The notes under the pieces are model-generated. The model searched no databases, was not told the origin of the DNA, and saw only the letters and a program-made list of their open reading frames with translations. Positions 29,928 to 39,776 of a stretch of 64,000 nucleotides of DNA are shown one piece after another; position 1 is the stretch's first letter, and each line of letters opens with the position of its first letter. The position numbers and the translations under genes are program-made. The DNA comes from Brasilonema angustatum HA4187-MV1 (GTDB taxonomy: Bacteria > Cyanobacteriota > Cyanobacteriia > Cyanobacteriales > Nostocaceae), in the NCBI GenBank assembly GCA_019359695.1, contig JAHHGV010000038.1, positions 1 to 64,000 on the forward strand. The letters are read 5' to 3'.

Positions 29928-32219
29928 TCATTCCATCATCTGTGCTGTTTTCTCCTTATCTAACTTGAGGATTAATACTCCCAAGGGTGGCAAACATAAA
30001 TCCAGCGAGTATGAACGATTGTGAAGTGACCAATTATCCGTCCACTTACCGCCTAAGTTACCCATATTGCTACCGCCATACTGACGAGCATCACTGTTGA
30101 ATAGTTCAGTGTAAAATCCTAGTTCTGGAACACCGATACGATAGTGGGAATGGGGTTGAGGTGTGAAGTTGCAAACCACAACAACGAAATTATCGGAATC
30201 CTTGTCGTGACGGATAAAAGAAACTACGCTGTGGCGGTTATCGCTACAGTCAATCCACTCAAACCCTTCGCGGCCAAAATCTTGGGTGTACAAAGCTGGT
30301 TCGGAGCGGTAAAGATGGTTTAGCTCTTTGAAAAACTGTTTTAGCTGTTGGTGTGGCTCATGCTGGAATAGCTGCCATTCCAAGTCACCCCAGACATTCC
30401 ACTCACTCCACTGTCCAAATTCCATGCTCATAAACATGGTTTTCTTACCTGGGTGAGTAAACATATAAGCAAACAAACAACGCACGTTAGCGAACTTCTG
30501 CCATCTATCTCCAGGCATTTTGCCGATAATATTGCTCTTACCATGCACCACTTCATCGTGGGACAGTGCCAGCATGTAGTTCTCGCTGTGGTGATACCAC
30601 ATACTAAAGGTGAGATTGTTTTGGTGGAATTGGCGGAACCAGGGGTCCATGCTGAAGTAGTCCAGCATATCGTGCATCCAACCCATATTCCACTTCAAGT
30701 TAAAACCCAAGCCTCCGGTGTAGGTAGGCCAAGATACCATTGGCCATGAGGTGGATTCTTCGGCAATTGAGACAATACCAGGGAAATAGCTGAAAATAGT
30801 GTGATTGACCTGACGCAGAAAATCTGCAGCTTCCAGGTTTTCTCTACCGCCGTACTGGTTGGTAACCCATTCTCCATTTTCGCGGCAATAGTCAAGATAA
30901 AGCATTGAGGCGACAGCATCAACGCGAATACCATCAATATGGAATTTGTCAAACCAGAAGAGGGCATTTGCTGCCAAAAAATTTCGGACTTCGTTGCGGG
31001 AGTAGTTGAACACGAGAGTACCCCATTCCTTGTGTTCGCCTTTGCGGGGGTCAGCGTGTTCGTAAAGGTGAGTACCATCAAAGAATGCTAAACCATGACC
31101 ATCTTTGGGGAAGTGAGCGGGAACCCAATCTACAATCACCCCAATACCATTTTTGTGGCATTGGTCAACGAAGTACATAAAGTCTTCTGGTCTACCAAAA
31201 CGGGAGGTGGGAGCATAATACCCAGTGACTTGATAACCCCAAGAACCATCAAAGGGATGCTCAGCAACAGGCAGCACTTCAATGTGGGTATATCCTAAAT
31301 CTTTAACGTAAGGAATAAGCCGTTCTGCTAGTTCCCGGTATGTTAGGAAGCGTGCGCCTGGCTTGAGTTCTGAAACTGTGACGACTGGCTGGGTTTCACC
31401 ATTGGGCAGTAGTGGTGGTTCTGCACTAGATCCATGTAACCAAGAACCTAAATGCAGTTCGTAAACTGAAAGGGGTTCGGTGAGGGGATCGCTGTTACGC
31501 CGTTTTTCCAGCCACTGTTGATCACTCCAGGTGTAGGCATCCAAATCAGTGACAATGGATGCGGTTTTGGGGCGGGGTTCTTGTTGAAAACCGTAGGGAT
31601 CAGATTTTTCGTAAATGTGTCCTTCAAAGTTTTTAATTTCGTATTTGTAACTCTCTCCTACACCAAGTTCGGGAATGAACAATTCCCAAATCCCAGTGTG
31701 ACCTTTACGCATCTGGTGTTTGCGACCGTCCCAAAGATTGAAATCTCCTAAAATTGACACATTACGGGCGTTCGGTGCCCAAACAGCAAAATAAACGCCT
31801 TTAACACCGTTGATTTCTGTGGGGTGTGCTCCCAGTTTTTCGTAAATCCGGTGATGGTTACCTTCGCTAAACAAGTGCAAATCAAATTCAGTCAGGCGGG
31901 GAGAAGGGAAAGCGTAAGGGTCATACATGACTCGTTCGTGTTCCCCTTCTTTTATCCGTAACTGGTAGTTCGCCAGTTCATTTGTTTCTATCGTGCATTC
32001 AAAAAAGTGGGGATGATGCACCGCTTCCATTGGGTATTCCTTCCGTTCTTCAGGAAGGATAACCCACGCCTCACTCGCACTTGGTAGGTAGGCTCGCACA
32101 GCCCAAAAGCTTTTACCATTCTGTTCTATAGGATGGGCACCTAGTACTTCAAACGGATCTTGATGTTGATTCCAAACGATGCTGTTAACTTGTTCTGGGG
32201 CTATCGTGGTCATAGACAT
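29928..32219 (-). CDS. glgB: 1,4-alpha-glucan branching enzyme
   Basis: GlgB makes the alpha-1,6 branches of glycogen, the carbon store of cyanobacteria. The 763-aa protein has an extra N-terminal CBM48-like domain (about 10-110), a second CBM48 (about 130-225), and a GH13 barrel with nucleophile Asp434 ([15 protein letters not shown]), acid/base Glu487 ([10 protein letters not shown]) and transition-state Asp near 555 ([10 protein letters not shown]). The 53- and 121-residue spacings equal those in the E. coli enzyme. The C-terminal beta domain is complete. It stands alone, with no other glg gene beside it. Confidence 0.97.
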   Translation of the reverse strand: MSMTTIAPEQVNSIVWNQHQDPFEVLGAHPIEQNGKSFWAVRAYLPSASEAWVILPEERKEYPMEAVHHPHFFECTIETNELANYQLRIKEGEHERVMYDPYAFPSPRLTEFDLHLFSEGNHHRIYEKLGAHPTEINGVKGVYFAVWAPNARNVSILGDFNLWDGRKHQMRKGHTGIWELFIPELGVGESYKYEIKNFEGHIYEKSDPYGFQQEPRPKTASIVTDLDAYTWSDQQWLEKRRNSDPLTEPLSVYELHLGSWLHGSSAEPPLLPNGETQPVVTVSELKPGARFLTYRELAERLIPYVKDLGYTHIEVLPVAEHPFDGSWGYQVTGYYAPTSRFGRPEDFMYFVDQCHKNGIGVIVDWVPAHFPKDGHGLAFFDGTHLYEHADPRKGEHKEWGTLVFNYSRNEVRNFLAANALFWFDKFHIDGIRVDAVASMLYLDYCRENGEWVTNQYGGRENLEAADFLRQVNHTIFSYFPGIVSIAEESTSWPMVSWPTYTGGLGFNLKWNMGWMHDMLDYFSMDPWFRQFHQNNLTFSMWYHHSENYMLALSHDEVVHGKSNIIGKMPGDRWQKFANVRCLFAYMFTHPGKKTMFMSMEFGQWSEWNVWGDLEWQLFQHEPHQQLKQFFKELNHLYRSEPALYTQDFGREGFEWIDCSDNRHSVVSFIRHDKDSDNFVVVVCNFTPQPHSHYRIGVPELGFYTELFNSDARQYGGSNMGNLGGKWTDNWSLHNRSYSLDLCLPPLGVLILKLDKEKTAQMME

Positions 32220-32558
32220 GGAGCTACCTACGTTCGTTGAATAAAGTGATTAAGTAAATTTGCTTTGTAAAACGTCTATATATATTCTTTACATTCTTTA
32301 CATTTCTTTGCAAATTTTGTTGTGATAGTGATCGTACCTTGGAAGGAGTACCTTTGGAAGAATGTGCTTCATCGGTTGAGTGAGTAGTGAACGTGGGATG
32401 ATGTGCACTCATTGTTTTATCCCCATACCCTTCATATCGTGTCCGGTTAAAGACTTATCATTAAGACTCTTCGGGAGCAGGGGGAAAAGAGCACCGGAGA
32501 AAGGGTTTTCGGTTTCTGCATAGATTTAGGAATAATAACTAATCAACTGGACTTGATA
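32220..32558. other. Intergenic region upstream of glgB
   Basis: This contains the glgB leader and probable promoter. A + strand copy of the dispersed motif (CATATCGTGTCCGGTTAAAG) lies near 32430, and the related - strand copy overlaps the stop of the next gene at 32537-32563. A 62-codon open frame at 32224-32412 (-) shows no family resemblance and is not called. Confidence 0.4.
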
Positions 32559-32876
32559 TCAAATATCTAAAAATGGGAAAAGCTGAAGCAATGTCTTACG
32601 CAGTCGTATCAGAAAAACTTGATCTTGAATTCGCGGATCAAGTTTTGGTGGGGGAGCTTTTTGCAACTGGGCTTGCAATTGAGCGTATTCTCCAGCAGTT
32701 AGGGGCTTACCATCAACAGGCGATCGCGCTGTTGTAATAACCTGGGTTCGCAATATTTCTTCTGGTAAATCTTGTTCTGGCGGTAATGCCATGACCAATG
32801 CTCCCTGTGAAGTGCTTAACCCTACCAATATGCTAGTACAGACAATTAAAAGCAGAAACTTTATCACTTTTCTCAT
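32559..32876 (-). CDS. Small secreted cyanobacterial protein of unknown function
   Basis: The start at 32876 (MRKVIKFLLLIVC) is preferred because AGAGG sits just upstream; an earlier ATG would add seven residues before the signal peptide. The 105-aa product has a signal peptide cleaved near ALVMA. A conserved-looking segment EEILRTQVITTARSPVDGKP and LTAGEYAQLQAQLQ follows, then a C-terminal hydrophobic stretch. It resembles conserved cyanobacterial proteins of unknown role. The stop codon lies within the dispersed TGATATC motif. Confidence 0.75.
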   Translation of the reverse strand: MRKVIKFLLLIVCTSILVGLSTSQGALVMALPPEQDLPEEILRTQVITTARSPVDGKPLTAGEYAQLQAQLQKAPPPKLDPRIQDQVFLIRLRKTLLQLFPFLDI

Positions 32877-33693
32877 TTTCCCTCTATTCCCGGTCATAAG
32901 CTAATACCGTTTTGAAAAAAGAATGCGACACATGATGGCTCATATATAGGTTCTATCTGTCGCAATCTTTTTAAGTATCAAAAACAACATAATAAATACG
33001 TACAGTCAACTGGCAGGATGCTTGATCGAAGAAAGTTTCTTCTTTTTGTGAGCCTAGAGCGTGGCAGAGGCATATTTTGAATGCATGAATTTTGAACAGA
33101 TCCTAGTCTTCTACTTCCTATATTTTTATCTTTCCAGCAGCTTACCTGCCAAGAAACCCGGTTTCTTTATGAAACCGGGTTTCTTGGGGAAGTTGTTGTC
33201 AAAGTCTAGCAAGTAATGGTGCTACTGGCTGGGCACTTTTCCAGATTAGGTAGGTTAATACAAATTGTGAGTAGCGCACCTTTGGGAATTCTCTATGAGG
33301 CACTCCCGACCTAGGTATCTGGTGAGACTAGCACGGCGCAGGAGGGGAGCCAGTGCCGACGCCACATGCCGTGAGAGCGGGAGACCGTCCTACAGCAGTG
33401 GCTCGTCTTGGGGTCTCCCCAAGTAGAACACAGCGCGTTTTCCCGACCTTGGCGACTGGCGTTAGCCGTAAGGCGTGCGCAAAGCGTATACCCGAAGGGC
33501 GTCCGGCTTAGCCGACATTCACGCACGTGCCGTCCCGTTGAAGCGACTGCAAACCCGTAAGGGTCAGCGAGCGTGATTAACTTAATGCACTCTTAAAACA
33601 TAGCCGTCTAGATCTATGAGTTTGAGAGTATCAACTCAACCAATGTAGTGCTCCTCACTACAACAAAGTGTTTTAGCTGTTTTGAGACTGCTA
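32877..33693. repeat. Long spacer with palindromic repeats
   Basis: 33149-33187 is a perfect hairpin with 17-base arms (CCAAGAAACCCGGTTTC), a five-base loop and the exact complement. About 33297-33580 is built from the dispersed GCAGGAGGG/CCCGACCTAGG family, including CGCAGGAGGGGAGCCAGTGC. The remaining sequence shows no gene. Confidence 0.7.
33149..33187. repeat. Perfect 17-bp-arm hairpin
   Basis: The arms CCAAGAAACCCGGTTTC and GAAACCGGGTTTCTTGG flank TTTAT. The sequence type recurs in shorter form at 55581-55607 (AAAACCCGGTT/AACCGGGTTTT). It could act as a terminator but more likely belongs to a repeat family. Confidence 0.85.
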
Positions 33694-33957
33694 TTAAGGA
33701 GTCTTGCTTGGCGTAGCAGGAGTAGTAGCAGAGGTGGGAGGAGTAGCTGTAGTGCCACCAGCTGCGGGAGGGGTAGTTGTCATACCACCACCAGAAGGGC
33801 TAGCACCGTCTGATGGCTCAGCAGGCGTAGTAGCAGTACCTCCAGCACCTCCAGCACCTCCAGGACTGGCTTCGGGTGCTCCACCGCCACCCTCACAAGC
33901 TCCGAGAGCTGCGGCCAGACCAAGAATTAATGCAAGACTAACGATTTTTACTTTCAT
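33694..33957 (-). CDS. Small Gly/Thr/Pro-rich lipoprotein
   Basis: The 87-aa product starts MKVKIVSLALILGLAAALGA with a lipobox LGAC, so Cys21 should be lipidated. The rest is low-complexity Gly, Ala, Thr and Pro (GGAGGAGGTATTPAEPS...TTPATPSKTP), with no folded domain. Such short lipoproteins are common in cyanobacteria; the role is unknown. Confidence 0.65.
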   Translation of the reverse strand: MKVKIVSLALILGLAAALGACEGGGGAPEASPGGAGGAGGTATTPAEPSDGASPSGGGMTTTPPAAGGTTATPPTSATTPATPSKTP

Positions 33958-34442
33958 AACTCCTCTTTCACCAATTGCGGCAAGAACTATTTTAGTCTGT
34001 TGATTAAGATACCCTATCTGTTGCTTTTTTTTAAGTGACTTGATATCACAGATTTAAGCAAAATTCCTGAGTTTATTGTAGGGTAACTTAATTGTTTAGG
34101 GTAGCATTACCAAATTAAGTCACGGAGCGCGATATCATACCAAAAATTCCGATTTTATTCGCATACTCTTGCTTATAGTGACAATGCGTTGTCATACTTT
34201 TAAATACGATACCTGAGCACTCAAGATATTCAGGGTTGATTCCAAAACTATCAAGAAATCTAAATTTCTTTAGGAAGCCATGTTTCTTAAGGATACAAAG
34301 ATTAGTGCGCCTACCTATCACAATATATTGACCGAGTTAATGGTGTTATTTGTGGTTATTGTCTGATGGGCAATAATAACAAGAGTAAAAACAGACAATG
34401 AGCATACAGTAAAGTCTCATAATCCAAAAATTCCAAACAATT
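33958..34442. other. Intergenic region before the ftsL-like gene
   Basis: The region is AT-rich, with runs such as TTGCTTTTTTTTAAG near 34021. Partly inverted AAATTTCTTTAGGAAGCC material lies near 34262. It probably holds the promoters of the divergent lipoprotein and ftsL-like genes. No gene is supported. Confidence 0.4.
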
Positions 34443-35144
34443 ATGGCTGTAGCACGTAAATCAGATGTTTATCCGACGGGCGGTAGGCTCCCGACAGAAG
34501 TGAAAAGTCGCAGAAAACGTCGCTCTGCTCAACAAAAAAAAGCGTCCACCAAACCTGAAAAAGTCCCAGAGGCAAAGCAGTTAAAAACTTCAAATGTTGA
34601 TCTGCCTGCTGTGTATACACCAGTATCCACCAGAAAACAAGGGGTTTCGTCAAAAAAATCGTCACTCTCTCCACAAGAACTTGCAAGGGAAGGTTCTAGC
34701 GCCAAGAAACAGACAACAACATCAGTGTCAGACCCCGGCAAACAAAAAGCGTCAACTGTGCCCGTGATGCCATCTGCTGAGTCCGTACCTTCCTGGCTGC
34801 TGCGCTTGTATACTTTACATCGTTATTCTTCAATTATGGCGTTTGCACTGGTAAGTGTAACACTTGTGGTTTATGGTTGGACTGTGTATTCTCAACAACT
34901 CTGGAGTCAAGCATACCGTAAAATGCAAAACTTGCAACGCCATGAGCGCCAATTGATGACCACTAACGAGGTACTAAAAAACAAAATGGCACAAGAAGCA
35001 GAACGTCCACCTGCCAAACTCGTATCGCCTTCTCCCGATAAAATGATTTTTTTGAATCCAGCACCTGTTGAGCCTAACTCAGTACCCACCACAGCACCAA
35101 ATTCCGAAATACAACAGCATACCCCTAATCCACTGGGATATTAG
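34443..35144 (+). CDS. FtsL-like septal protein
   Basis: The 233-aa product has a long basic, disordered cytoplasmic N-terminus (about 1-120), a single membrane segment (SSIMAFALVSVTLVVYGWTV, about 128-148) and a short coiled coil (LQRHERQLMTTNEVLKNKMA, about 160-185) before a Pro-rich tail. This bitopic topology with a periplasmic coiled coil, directly upstream of an ftsI-type gene, is that of FtsL, which helps activate FtsWI. Sequence conservation in FtsL is low, so the call rests on topology and context. The 120-residue cytoplasmic part is much longer than in E. coli. Confidence 0.65.
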   Translation: MAVARKSDVYPTGGRLPTEVKSRRKRRSAQQKKASTKPEKVPEAKQLKTSNVDLPAVYTPVSTRKQGVSSKKSSLSPQELAREGSSAKKQTTTSVSDPGKQKASTVPVMPSAESVPSWLLRLYTLHRYSSIMAFALVSVTLVVYGWTVYSQQLWSQAYRKMQNLQRHERQLMTTNEVLKNKMAQEAERPPAKLVSPSPDKMIFLNPAPVEPNSVPTTAPNSEIQQHTPNPLGY

Positions 35145-35543
35145 TTATTTGTCATTTGTCATTTGTGAGACCAGTGCTGCGGGAGGGGAGCTACTGCTCG
35201 ACTAGGCTTTCACAGGCTTAGACGCGCACCAGAAGGTGAGGGGGTCGCAGTCTTGGCGGTGAGCGTCGATTGCGAAGAGCGAAGTTCCTCTGAAAGAGGC
35301 ACCCCCGCTCTATGGCGTTCCGCCATGCCTTACGGCTATCGCAGCGTGCCCGCAGGGCATAGGTCATCCCCGGAGGGCTTCCCGCAATCTGTCGCATGTG
35401 GCGTTTTCCCGACAGCCAGGCATCTGGCGTATCTCCTCCACCAGACGCTGCGCTAACGCCGTAAGGCGTGCGCTTTGCGCACACCCGAAGGGTCATTGGC
35501 ACTTAGACAAAAGACAAAGGACAAAGGACAAAGGACTATTTTC
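35145..35543. repeat. Repeat block separating ftsL-like and ftsI genes
   Basis: About 35165-35500 consists of dispersed-family sequence: GCTGCGGGAGGGGAGCTACT, CCCGCTCTATGGCGTTCCGC, and CGCTAACGCCGTAAGGCGTG, followed by a short direct run of GACAAAGGACAAAGGAC before the ftsI start. It appears to have expanded between two genes that are usually close together. Confidence 0.7.
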
Positions 35544-37409
35544 ATGCCAAAATCATCAAGCAGAACAAAATTAAAAAACTTTAACTTTCCGAAACCATCA
35601 TTCAAGAAGCGACAACAGAAGGGTTCGAGACGAGAGGCGAATGGCAAACTTGCTGACTCCACGCAAGAGCAACCACCCAACATAAAATTTAGACTTCTCA
35701 TTGTTTGGAGCTTTCTGATTGCGGCTGGATTCGGTTTAGGTGTTAATTTATACAATTTACAAATTATACGGGGAGCAAAGCTAACAGAAAAGGCGCGAAA
35801 CCAACAAATGGTGAATTTGCGACCTTTTATACCCCGTCGCCCAGTGGTGGATCGCAATAAAGATTTGCTGGCAATTGACCGTCCGGTATATACTTTGTAT
35901 GCTCATCCCAAACTCTTTGAAAAGTCTAACAACCAGATGGCAGAACTGCTCTCGCCAATACTGGATCAAGATGCTGATGAGTTAGAAAAAAAGTTTGACA
36001 GTAAAAAAAGCGGTATTACACTTGCTAATGCCTTGTCAGAAGAAATTGCAGATCGTATTTCTTCACTACATCTCAATGGTCTAGAGTCAATTCAAAAATA
36101 CTCCCGATTATACCCACAGCAGGATTTAGCTGCAGAAGTAGTAGGTTATGTTAATCTTGACCGTCGTGGTCAGGCTGGTGTGGAGTACAGCCAAGAGAAG
36201 TTGCTAGAACGTTCTATGAATATGGTACGGCTCAGCAGAACAGGTAACGGGTCGCTGATGCCAGATTATGCTCCAGACGGTTTATTCAATTCTGATGATC
36301 TGCGACTACAACTGACTATAGACAGCCGTCTACAAAGAGTTGCCCGCTTTGCTCTTAAGGCACAAATACAAAAGTACCGAGCAAAACGAGGGGCAGTGAT
36401 TGTTATGGATGCGTGGGATGGTTCGCTACTCGCTTTGGTTTCTCAGCCCACTTATAATCCAAACGAATACTCTAAAGCCGATATCTCTTTATTTAAAAAC
36501 TGGACAGTAGCAGATCTCTATGAACCAGGTTCAACTTTCAAACCTTTGAATGTAGCTATTGGTTTGGAAGCTGGCATTATTAAACCTGAAGATATGTTTA
36601 ATGACCCTGGTTACATTCAAGTAGGTGACAGAACAATCAAGAATGCTGAAAACAAACGTTACGGGCGGATAAACATCGCTCAGGTTTTGCAGCACTCCAG
36701 TAATATAGGCATGGTGAAAATTATCCAAAGAATGCAACCCTCTGTCTACTACGGTTGGTTGGAACGTTTGGGTTTAAGGCAAAGCGTTGATACAGATTTA
36801 CCCTTCACTGTTAGCAGTCAGCTTAAAAGCCAGCAAGAATTTCTTGCTACACCAGTTGAACCAGCAACGACCTCTTTTGGTCAAGGCTTTTCGTTGACAC
36901 CGTTGCAGTTGGTGCAAATGCTTGGTGCTTTAGCGAATGGGGGTAAATTGGTCACACCCCACGTAGTCCAGGGATTGGTAGATACCAAAGGGCAGATCCA
37001 CTACTCACCCAATCGAGCTGCACCCCGTCAAATCTTCTCATTGACGACTGCCCGAAAAGTTGTAGAGATGATGGAAACTGTGGTTGATGACGGAACAGGG
37101 AAAGAATCACAAATTCGTGGATATCGCATCGCAGGCAAAACTGGCACAGCCGAAAAAGCTAGTCGCGCTGGTGGCTACATCATCGGAGCTAAAATCACTA
37201 GCTTTGTGGGTATTTTACCTGTGGAATCTCCCCGCTATGTTGTGTTGGCATTGATTGATGATCCCAGGGGTCAAAATGCCTATGGTGGTACTGTAGCAGC
37301 ACCCGTTGCTAAGTCAGTGATGGAAGCACTGATTACTATTGAACAAATTCCACCAAGTAAACTAATGACTCAAATACCTGCCAATCAAGCACCTACCAGT
37401 CCGCGTTGA
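35544..37409 (+). CDS. ftsI: Penicillin-binding protein, FtsI/PBP3 class transpeptidase
   Basis: The start at 35544 (MPKSSSRTKLKNF, 621 aa) is preferred; an upstream TTG frame runs into repeat sequence. A basic cytoplasmic tail leads to one membrane segment (about residues 55-75) and a pedestal/dimerisation domain. The transpeptidase domain has SxxK Ser330 (EPGSTFKPLN), the SSN motif 385-387 (QHSSNIGM) and KTG 532-534 (IAGKTGTAEKA). This class B PBP crosslinks septal peptidoglycan with FtsW. The upstream FtsL-like gene supports a divisional rather than elongation role. Confidence 0.92.
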   Translation: MPKSSSRTKLKNFNFPKPSFKKRQQKGSRREANGKLADSTQEQPPNIKFRLLIVWSFLIAAGFGLGVNLYNLQIIRGAKLTEKARNQQMVNLRPFIPRRPVVDRNKDLLAIDRPVYTLYAHPKLFEKSNNQMAELLSPILDQDADELEKKFDSKKSGITLANALSEEIADRISSLHLNGLESIQKYSRLYPQQDLAAEVVGYVNLDRRGQAGVEYSQEKLLERSMNMVRLSRTGNGSLMPDYAPDGLFNSDDLRLQLTIDSRLQRVARFALKAQIQKYRAKRGAVIVMDAWDGSLLALVSQPTYNPNEYSKADISLFKNWTVADLYEPGSTFKPLNVAIGLEAGIIKPEDMFNDPGYIQVGDRTIKNAENKRYGRINIAQVLQHSSNIGMVKIIQRMQPSVYYGWLERLGLRQSVDTDLPFTVSSQLKSQQEFLATPVEPATTSFGQGFSLTPLQLVQMLGALANGGKLVTPHVVQGLVDTKGQIHYSPNRAAPRQIFSLTTARKVVEMMETVVDDGTGKESQIRGYRIAGKTGTAEKASRAGGYIIGAKITSFVGILPVESPRYVVLALIDDPRGQNAYGGTVAAPVAKSVMEALITIEQIPPSKLMTQIPANQAPTSPR

Positions 37410-37683
37410 ACAAAAGCGGAGCCAGCCTTTGTGCCAAGAGTTGTCCCTTGCGGAGGTGTCCTCCGCCCTTCTGGACTGGCGTGACAAGCAGCATATCAAC
37501 TCAAAATTCAAAATTTTGAATCTCCCCATCTCCTGATCTTTGTATGCCTGTATACTGAATTTTTTATCAATAACTTAATTTTTCTTTATCACTCGTGGGA
37601 GATGTACTTAAATTGACTTAATGGAAATCTAGATAGTAGACGCTGAAATAATTTCATGCCAGCCTTTACTAGTAAAATGTTCC

Positions 37684-38799
37684 ATGCAAAGCAATTTAAT
37701 GATATCTCCTCTCGCCGAGGTTGAAGCAAAGAGTACGCAGATACCAGAAAAAGTAAGTATAAATTACGATATTGTTGAGCAGCAATTTATAGAACTGCTG
37801 GCAACAGAAAATTTAGACAAAAAACTAGATGCAGATCCCTCACAGAAGAACGAGTTTGAAGACACACTCGGTGTAGCAATTTCTGCTGCTTATCAAAATG
37901 GCGCTGGTGATGATGCAGCCCATCGTTTTCTCCAACGCATACTATATCGCATTAATCGATTAAATCTGTTTTGGTACGATGATCTACGCCACTACATAAA
38001 CGAGCGTTCTCCTTACTTACATAAGGTGCGTGACCAAATTGAGACAGCTTGGCAAGAGTGGGAACTTGGACAAATCGATGTGGCTGCATTGCAACAACTA
38101 GATGTTAAGCAAGCTCTCGTTGAGCGTGGTGCTTACGATTTAGAACCGCCTTTATCAGAAGATAGTCGCTACATCCGGGAGGAAATGAGCGAGGCTGGCT
38201 ACCGTCACTTACTGGCTATTGGCTCGTTTGACGGTTTAGTGGAAGGTAGTCGTCTTTCCCGCATTTTGGGTGGCGCTGCTAATCAAGTACAGTGTACTTT
38301 GGTGCGAGTCCTGTTGGAAGAGTACGGCAACGGTCGTTTTTCTCGCAAGCACTCTACATTTTTTGCCCAAATGCTGACTGAATTTGGGATGAATACTGAA
38401 CCAGAAGGATATTTCGATTTAGTTCCTTGGGAAGTTCTGGCCTGCGCTAATCAGAACTTTCTACTGACTGAGTGCAAGCGTCATTTCCTACGGTATAGTG
38501 GTGGGTTAACCTATTTTGAGATAGCAGGACCTGCGGCTTATAGAAACTATCTTGCTGCAGCACAAAGACTTGGACTGTCTGACGCAGCGATGGGTTATTG
38601 GGAATTGCACATTCGGGAAGATGAACGCCACGGACGCTGGATGTTGGATGATGTGGCTTTACCTTTAGCCCAAATGTATCCCAATGAGGCGTGGGAACTA
38701 GTGTTGGGGTACGACCAAGAAAAGCTGATGGGCGATCGCGCGAGCTTTGCTGTTGTCCAATCAATACGTGAAGCAGAACAAGCTGCCTCATCTATCTAA
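37684..38799 (+). CDS. Iron-containing redox enzyme family (haem-oxygenase-like fold)
   Basis: The 371-aa protein belongs to the haem-oxygenase-like di-iron oxidase/oxygenase (HDO) group. The fold region runs from about 180 to 365, with likely metal ligands in EEYGNGRFSRKHSTFF and IREDERHGRWMLDD. Characterised HDOs cleave or desaturate small metabolites and fatty or amino acids; the substrate here is unknown. The N-terminal 170 residues contain a helical domain of unknown role. A methyltransferase gene follows after 166 bp on the same strand, so a two-gene tailoring unit is possible. Confidence 0.75.
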   Translation: MQSNLMISPLAEVEAKSTQIPEKVSINYDIVEQQFIELLATENLDKKLDADPSQKNEFEDTLGVAISAAYQNGAGDDAAHRFLQRILYRINRLNLFWYDDLRHYINERSPYLHKVRDQIETAWQEWELGQIDVAALQQLDVKQALVERGAYDLEPPLSEDSRYIREEMSEAGYRHLLAIGSFDGLVEGSRLSRILGGAANQVQCTLVRVLLEEYGNGRFSRKHSTFFAQMLTEFGMNTEPEGYFDLVPWEVLACANQNFLLTECKRHFLRYSGGLTYFEIAGPAAYRNYLAAAQRLGLSDAAMGYWELHIREDERHGRWMLDDVALPLAQMYPNEAWELVLGYDQEKLMGDRASFAVVQSIREAEQAASSI

Positions 38800-38965
38800 A
38801 ACATCTTAAAAGTTAGAAACTCATTAGTCTTTACCTAAGAGCAAACTATTTCTTTAGTCATCAATTGCTTGGCTTAAGAACAGTTTGTGCTTGCCTTTTT
38901 GCAAAATTTCCTAGGGTGAGCACTGCCCTTCATAACAAATGTAATCTACAGATAGTGAAAGTCAA

Positions 38966-39661
38966 ATGAAAAACATTTTTTCTTGCCCTGAAGAATCTAA
39001 TTTCTATTCCCATTGCTTGGAAAACTTGGTTTTGAGAAATTGTAAAAAATCGGAATGTGTTGTTGAATTTGGCTCAGGAGATGGCAGTCCAGTTATTAAT
39101 TCACTCTTGAAAAACCGGTTTGATGGTGTCATACATGGATTTGAATTAAATTCTTCTGCTTGGAAAGCCGCTAATTCAACGATAGATGAATATAATCTTG
39201 GTCATAAATACATCATCTATAATTCCAGTTTGTTTGATTTTTCTCAACCCGAAGCAGAGTATCTAGTAGCTAATCCACCTTATCTCCCTGCACCAGATAA
39301 TGATATTTATATGCCTTTGTTATTTGGTGGAGAAGATGGAGCAACAGTTACCAACGAACTCTTATCATTAGGTTATGATAATGTATTACTTTTAGTCTCT
39401 AGCTTTTCCAACCCAGAAAGTACGATTCATCATGCAAGAGCCAACGGTTACCATGTAAAGAATTTTGTGGTTTTACCTTTGCAATTTGGCTACTATAGCT
39501 CTGAGCCAAAAGTGAAAAAACACATAGAGGAATTACGAGAAAACAAAATGGCATTTTATTCTGGCGATTATTACTTTTTAGCTGGTGTTTTATTTCAAAA
39601 ATCTCAAGAATCTAGGGTGGATTTATCTAAGGAATTAGCTCAAGTCATGACTAGTCTGTAA
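38966..39661 (+). CDS. SAM-dependent methyltransferase with an NPPY motif
   Basis: The 231-aa class I methyltransferase has the SAM-binding strand VVEFGSGDGSP and the active-site motif VANPPYLPAP. NPPY is used by enzymes that methylate nitrogen, such as PrmC/HemK glutamine or N6-adenine methyltransferases. It lacks the N-terminal domain of PrmC. It may act on a small molecule produced with the upstream HDO-like enzyme, or on a protein or nucleic acid; the target is not readable from the sequence. Confidence 0.75.
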   Translation: MKNIFSCPEESNFYSHCLENLVLRNCKKSECVVEFGSGDGSPVINSLLKNRFDGVIHGFELNSSAWKAANSTIDEYNLGHKYIIYNSSLFDFSQPEAEYLVANPPYLPAPDNDIYMPLLFGGEDGATVTNELLSLGYDNVLLLVSSFSNPESTIHHARANGYHVKNFVVLPLQFGYYSSEPKVKKHIEELRENKMAFYSGDYYFLAGVLFQKSQESRVDLSKELAQVMTSL

Positions 39662-39710
39662 AATAGGCTGTGAAAAATTCATCAATAAATTTCACAGCTA
39701 ACTATGAAAT

Positions 39711-39754
39711 AAAAACTTCTTGAAGTGTTTCTGTCTTGCTTCAAGAAGTTTTTT
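39711..39754. terminator. Bidirectional terminator between convergent genes
   Basis: AAAAACTTCTTGAAG (39711-39725) pairs with CTTCAAGAAGTTTTTT (39739-39754) around a 13-base loop. A-tract and T-tract at the two ends allow it to serve both flanking convergent methyltransferase genes. Confidence 0.85.
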
Positions 39755-39776
39755 CACAAAAACTAAAGATTAGGAT

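Noticed and set aside
32224-32412. A 62-codon open frame between glgB and the next gene
   Set aside because: Low-complexity polar composition, no ribosome-binding site, and it occupies the likely glgB leader and promoter.
34115-34321. A 68-codon open frame on the - strand
   Set aside because: Its sequence is made of repeat-like AT-rich DNA, has no ribosome-binding site and no recognisable family pattern.
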